From contig NC_092677.1 of the NCBI RefSeq assembly GCF_964355755.1, forward strand, positions 20,556,101-20,620,100: a stretch of 64,000 nucleotides of DNA, read 5' to 3'. Numbering within the stretch: position 1 is the first letter of the stretch; the number at the start of each line of letters is the position of its first letter. Source of the stretch: Antedon mediterranea (taxonomy: Eukaryota > Echinodermata > Crinoidea > Comatulida > Antedonidae). Below, piece after piece: positions 60,931-64,000 of this stretch. The notes under the pieces are model-generated. The model had not been told where the DNA came from. It ran no database searches and saw only the letters and a program-made list of their open reading frames with translations. Both the position numbers and the translations under genes were made by a program.

Positions 60931-63900
60931 AAAAAACTTGTTAACATAAAAACACCAAAGTGCTCAGAATACCTTCAAATCGTGTTTTAAGACGTTTTAG
61001 ACCATTTTGTGATTTTGGAAAAACTTGTTAACATAAAAACACCAAAGTGCTCAGAATACCTTCAAATCGCATTTGGAGACGTTTTAGACCATTTTGTGAT
61101 TTTCGAAAAAACTTGTTAACATAAAAACACCAAAGTGCTCAGAAAAGCTTCAAATCGCAATTGGAGACGTTTTAAACCATTTTGTTCATTTCGATGAAAC
61201 TTGGTTACACAAAAACATCAAATTGCACAAAATGGCTTAATATGGTATGGGAAAACGTTTTAGACCATTTTGAACATTTCGAGAAAACTTTTTCACACAA
61301 AACTTAAAAGTGTACAGAATAGCTTCAAATCGCATTAGAAACCGTTTTAGACCATTTTGAGCATTTCGAAAAAACTTTTTCACACAAAACATCAAAGTTT
61401 ACAAAATAGCTTCAAATCGCATTTGGAGACGTTTTAGACCATTTTGTGATTTTCGAAAAAACTTGTTAACATAAAAACACCAAAGTGCTCAGAATACCTT
61501 CAAATCGCATTTTGAGACGTTTTAGACCATTTTGTGATTTTCGAAAAAACTTGTTAACATAAAAACACCAAAGTGCTAAGAATACCTTCAAATCGCATTT
61601 GGAGACGTTTTAGACCATTTTGTGATTTTCGAAAAAACTTGTTAACATAAAAACACCAAAGTGCTCAGAAAAGCTTCAAATCGCATTTGGAGACGTTTTA
61701 AACCATTTTGTTCATTTCGATGAAACTTGGTTACACAAAAACATCAAAGAGCACAAAAGTATTTAAAAACGTTTTAGACCATTTTGAGCATTCCGACAAA
61801 ACTTTTTCACACAAAACATCAAAGTGTACAGAATAGCTTTAAATCGCATTTGGAGACGTTTTAGACCATTTTGTAGTTTTCGAAAAAACTTGTTAACATA
61901 AAAACACAAAAGAGCTTCAAATCGCATTTGGAGACGTTTTAGACCCTTTTGTGCATTTCGATGAAACTAGGTTACACAAAAACATCAAAGTGCTTAAAAT
62001 CACATTAGAAACCGTTTTAGACCATTTTGAGCATTTCGTTAAAACTTTTCACACAAAAACATCAAAGTCCACAAAATAGCTTAATATCGTATTCAAAAAC
62101 GTTTTAGACCATTTTGAGCATTTCGAAAAAACTTTTTCACACAAAACATCAAAGTTTACAAAATAGCTTCAAATCGCATTTGGAGACGTTTTAGACCATT
62201 TTGTGATTTTCGAAAAAACTTGTTAACATAAAAACACCAAAGTGCTCAGAATACCTTCAAATCGCATTTTGAGACGTTTTAGACCATTTTGTGATTTTCA
62301 AAAAAACAACATAAAAACACCAAAGTGCTCAGAATACCTTCAAATCGCATTTGGAGACGTTTTAGACCATTTTGTGATTTTGGAAAAAACTTGTTAACAT
62401 AAAAACACCAAAGTGCTCAGAATACCTTCAAATCGTATTTTGAGACGTTTTAGACAATTTTGTGATTTTCGAAAAAACTTGTTAACATAAAAACACCAAA
62501 GTGCTTAGAAAAGCTTCAAATCGCATTTGGAGACGTTTTAGAACATTTTGTGCATTTCGATGAAACTTGGTTACACAAAAACATCAAAGTGTACAGAATA
62601 GCTTCAAATCGCATTAGAAACCGTTTTAGACCATTTTGAGCATTTCGAAAAAACTTTTTCACACAAAACATCAAAGTGTACAAAATAGCTTCAAATCGCA
62701 TTTGGAGACGTTTTAGACAATTTTGTGATTTTCGAAAAAACTTGTTTACATAAAAACACCAAAGTGCTCAGAATAGCTTCCAATCGCATTTGGAGACGTT
62801 TTAGACCCTTTTGTGCATTTCGATGAAACTTGGTTACACAAAAACATCAAAGTGCTTAAAATCACAGTAGAAACCGTTTTAGACCATTTTGAGCATTTCG
62901 TTAAAATTTTTCACAGAAAAACATCAAAGAGCAAAAAATAGCTTAATATCGTATTTAAAAACGTTTTAGACCATTTTGAGCATTTCGACAAAACTTTTTC
63001 ACACAAAACATCAAAGTATACAGATAAGCTTCAAATCGCATTTGGAGACGTTTTAAACCATTTTGAGCATTTCGATAAAATTTTACACACAAAAACATCA
63101 AAGTGCACAAAATAGCTTAATATGGTATTTAAAAACGTTTTAGACCATTTTGAGCATTTCAACAAAACTTTTTCTCACAAAACATCAAAGTGTACAGAAT
63201 AGCTTCAAATCGCATTTGGAGACGTTTTAGACCATTTTTTGCATTTCGATGAAACTTGGTTACACAAAAACATCAAAGTGCTTAAAATCACATTTTGAGC
63301 ATTTCGTTAAAACTTTTCACACAAAAACATCAAAGTCCACAAAATAGCTTAATATCGTATTTAAAAACGTTTTAGACCATTTTGAGCATTTTCGAAAAAA
63401 CTTGTTAACATAAAAACACCAAAGTGCTCAGAATACCTTCAAATCGTGTTTTGAGACGTTTTAGACCGTTTTGTAATTTTCGAAAAAACTTGTTAACATA
63501 AAAACACCAAAGTGCTCAGAATACCTTCACATCGCATTTTGAGACGTTTTAGACCATTTTGTGATTTTCGAAAAAACTTGTTAACATAAAAACACCAAAG
63601 TGCTTAGAAAAGCTTGAAATCGCATTTGGAGACGTTTTAGACCATTTTGTGCATTTCGATGAAACTTGGTTAAAGTGCTTAAAATCAAATTTTGAGCATT
63701 TCGTTAAAACTTTTCACACAAAAACATCAAAGAGTAAAAAATAGCTTAATATCGTATTTAAAAACGTTTTAGACCATTTTGAGCATTTCGACAAAATTTT
63801 TTCACACAAAACATCAAAGTGTACAGAATAGCTTTAAATCGCATTTGGAGACGTTTTAGACCATTTTGTTCATTTCGATGAAACAAAAACACAAAAACAT

Positions 63901-64000
63901 CAAATTGCACAAAATGGCTTAATATGATATGGGAAAACGTTTTAGACCATTTTGAACATTTCGTTAAAAGTTTTCACAAAAAAACATCAAAGTCCACAAA
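60931..64000 (+). repeat. Right-hand mosaic, array continues off the window
   Basis: 60,360-61,400 follows 29,900-30,940 (offset 30,459); 61,597-62,537 follows 16,750-17,690; 62,516-62,760 resembles 25,965-26,210; 63,280 onward resembles 29,450-30,240 with a fused B-A unit near 63,390. The last base is within a class B junction. Confidence 0.78.

Larger units (their letters stand above)
1..64000 (+). repeat. Uninterrupted 87/88-bp satellite array filling the window
   Basis: Every part of the window is built from related 87-88 bp units, all in one orientation. The motif CGTTTTAGACCATTTTG or a one- to three-base variant recurs once per unit from the first line to the last. The array runs off both ends, so its true length is unknown. 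Base composition is AT-rich (about 33 % GC in class A, about 26 % in class B by hand count). I see no inserted transposon, no unique spacer and no inverted segment. Long, layered, AT-rich tandem arrays are typical of eukaryotic centromeres or pericentromeres; that location is inferred, not shown. Species cannot be assigned. Confidence 0.97.

Noticed and set aside
1-64000. CRISPR array
   Set aside because: The repeats abut with no unique spacers, units are 87-88 bp and no cas-like gene is present.
1-64000. Telomeric repeat or rDNA spacer
   Set aside because: No short G-rich telomere motif and no rRNA sequence was seen.
1-64000. Prokaryotic promoters, terminators or an origin with iterons
   Set aside because: AT-rich boxes occur everywhere in every monomer and mean nothing here; there are no genes for them to serve.

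Overview
The whole 64,000-base window is one uninterrupted block of satellite DNA. No stretch of unique sequence, no credible protein gene, no RNA gene and no recognisable transposon was seen. The unit is an AT-rich monomer (about 26 to 33 % GC in the monomers counted) of 87 or 88 bp, always in the same head-to-tail orientation, with both window ends inside the array. About 730 monomers fit by simple division. An array this long and layered is typical of eukaryotic centromeric or pericentromeric heterochromatin. Species and chromosome cannot be told from the sequence, and I do not recognise the monomer as a named satellite family.

Monomers fall into recurring classes that share a core (CGTTTTAGACCATTTTG and close variants) and differ in the 5' part, the middle and a roughly 14-bp tail before the next unit. 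Class A is 88 bp (GTGATTTTCG middle, TTGTTAAC, tail GTGCTCAGAATAC). Classes B, D, E, F and G are 87 bp. Class C is 78 bp when its tail is missing. Short derivatives carry fixed deletions of 3, 5, 10, 12, 13 or 20 bp and act as lineage markers. The classes are ordered into irregular higher-order units, which were themselves copied as blocks.

Layout: 1-4,474 mixed higher-order units; 4,475-9,305 a 2.37-kb tandem pair; 9,306-20,076 mosaic with a 263-bp triplication and an 880-bp-spaced repeat; 20,077-24,419 a 2,171-bp tandem pair; 25,452-30,873 a 2,711-bp tandem pair with only three differences seen; 34,160-37,473 a 1,657-bp pair; 38,752-42,575 a 1,941-bp pair; 43,283-50,301 a pair offset by 4,132 then 3,900 bp; 54,572-60,930 a pair offset by 3,758 bp. 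Blocks are also shared at long range, for example 2,697-6,080 with 50,750-54,134.

There are no genes to work together. The biology is structural: a homogenising array shaped by unequal exchange, conversion-like patches and small deletions, with short palindromes, phased A/T tracts and a weak CENP-B-box-like motif that could matter for chromatin. Short open frames up to 100 codons exist only because 87 is a multiple of 3 and are not treated as genes. All coordinates and difference counts were read by eye; block ends are good to about 10-50 bp.
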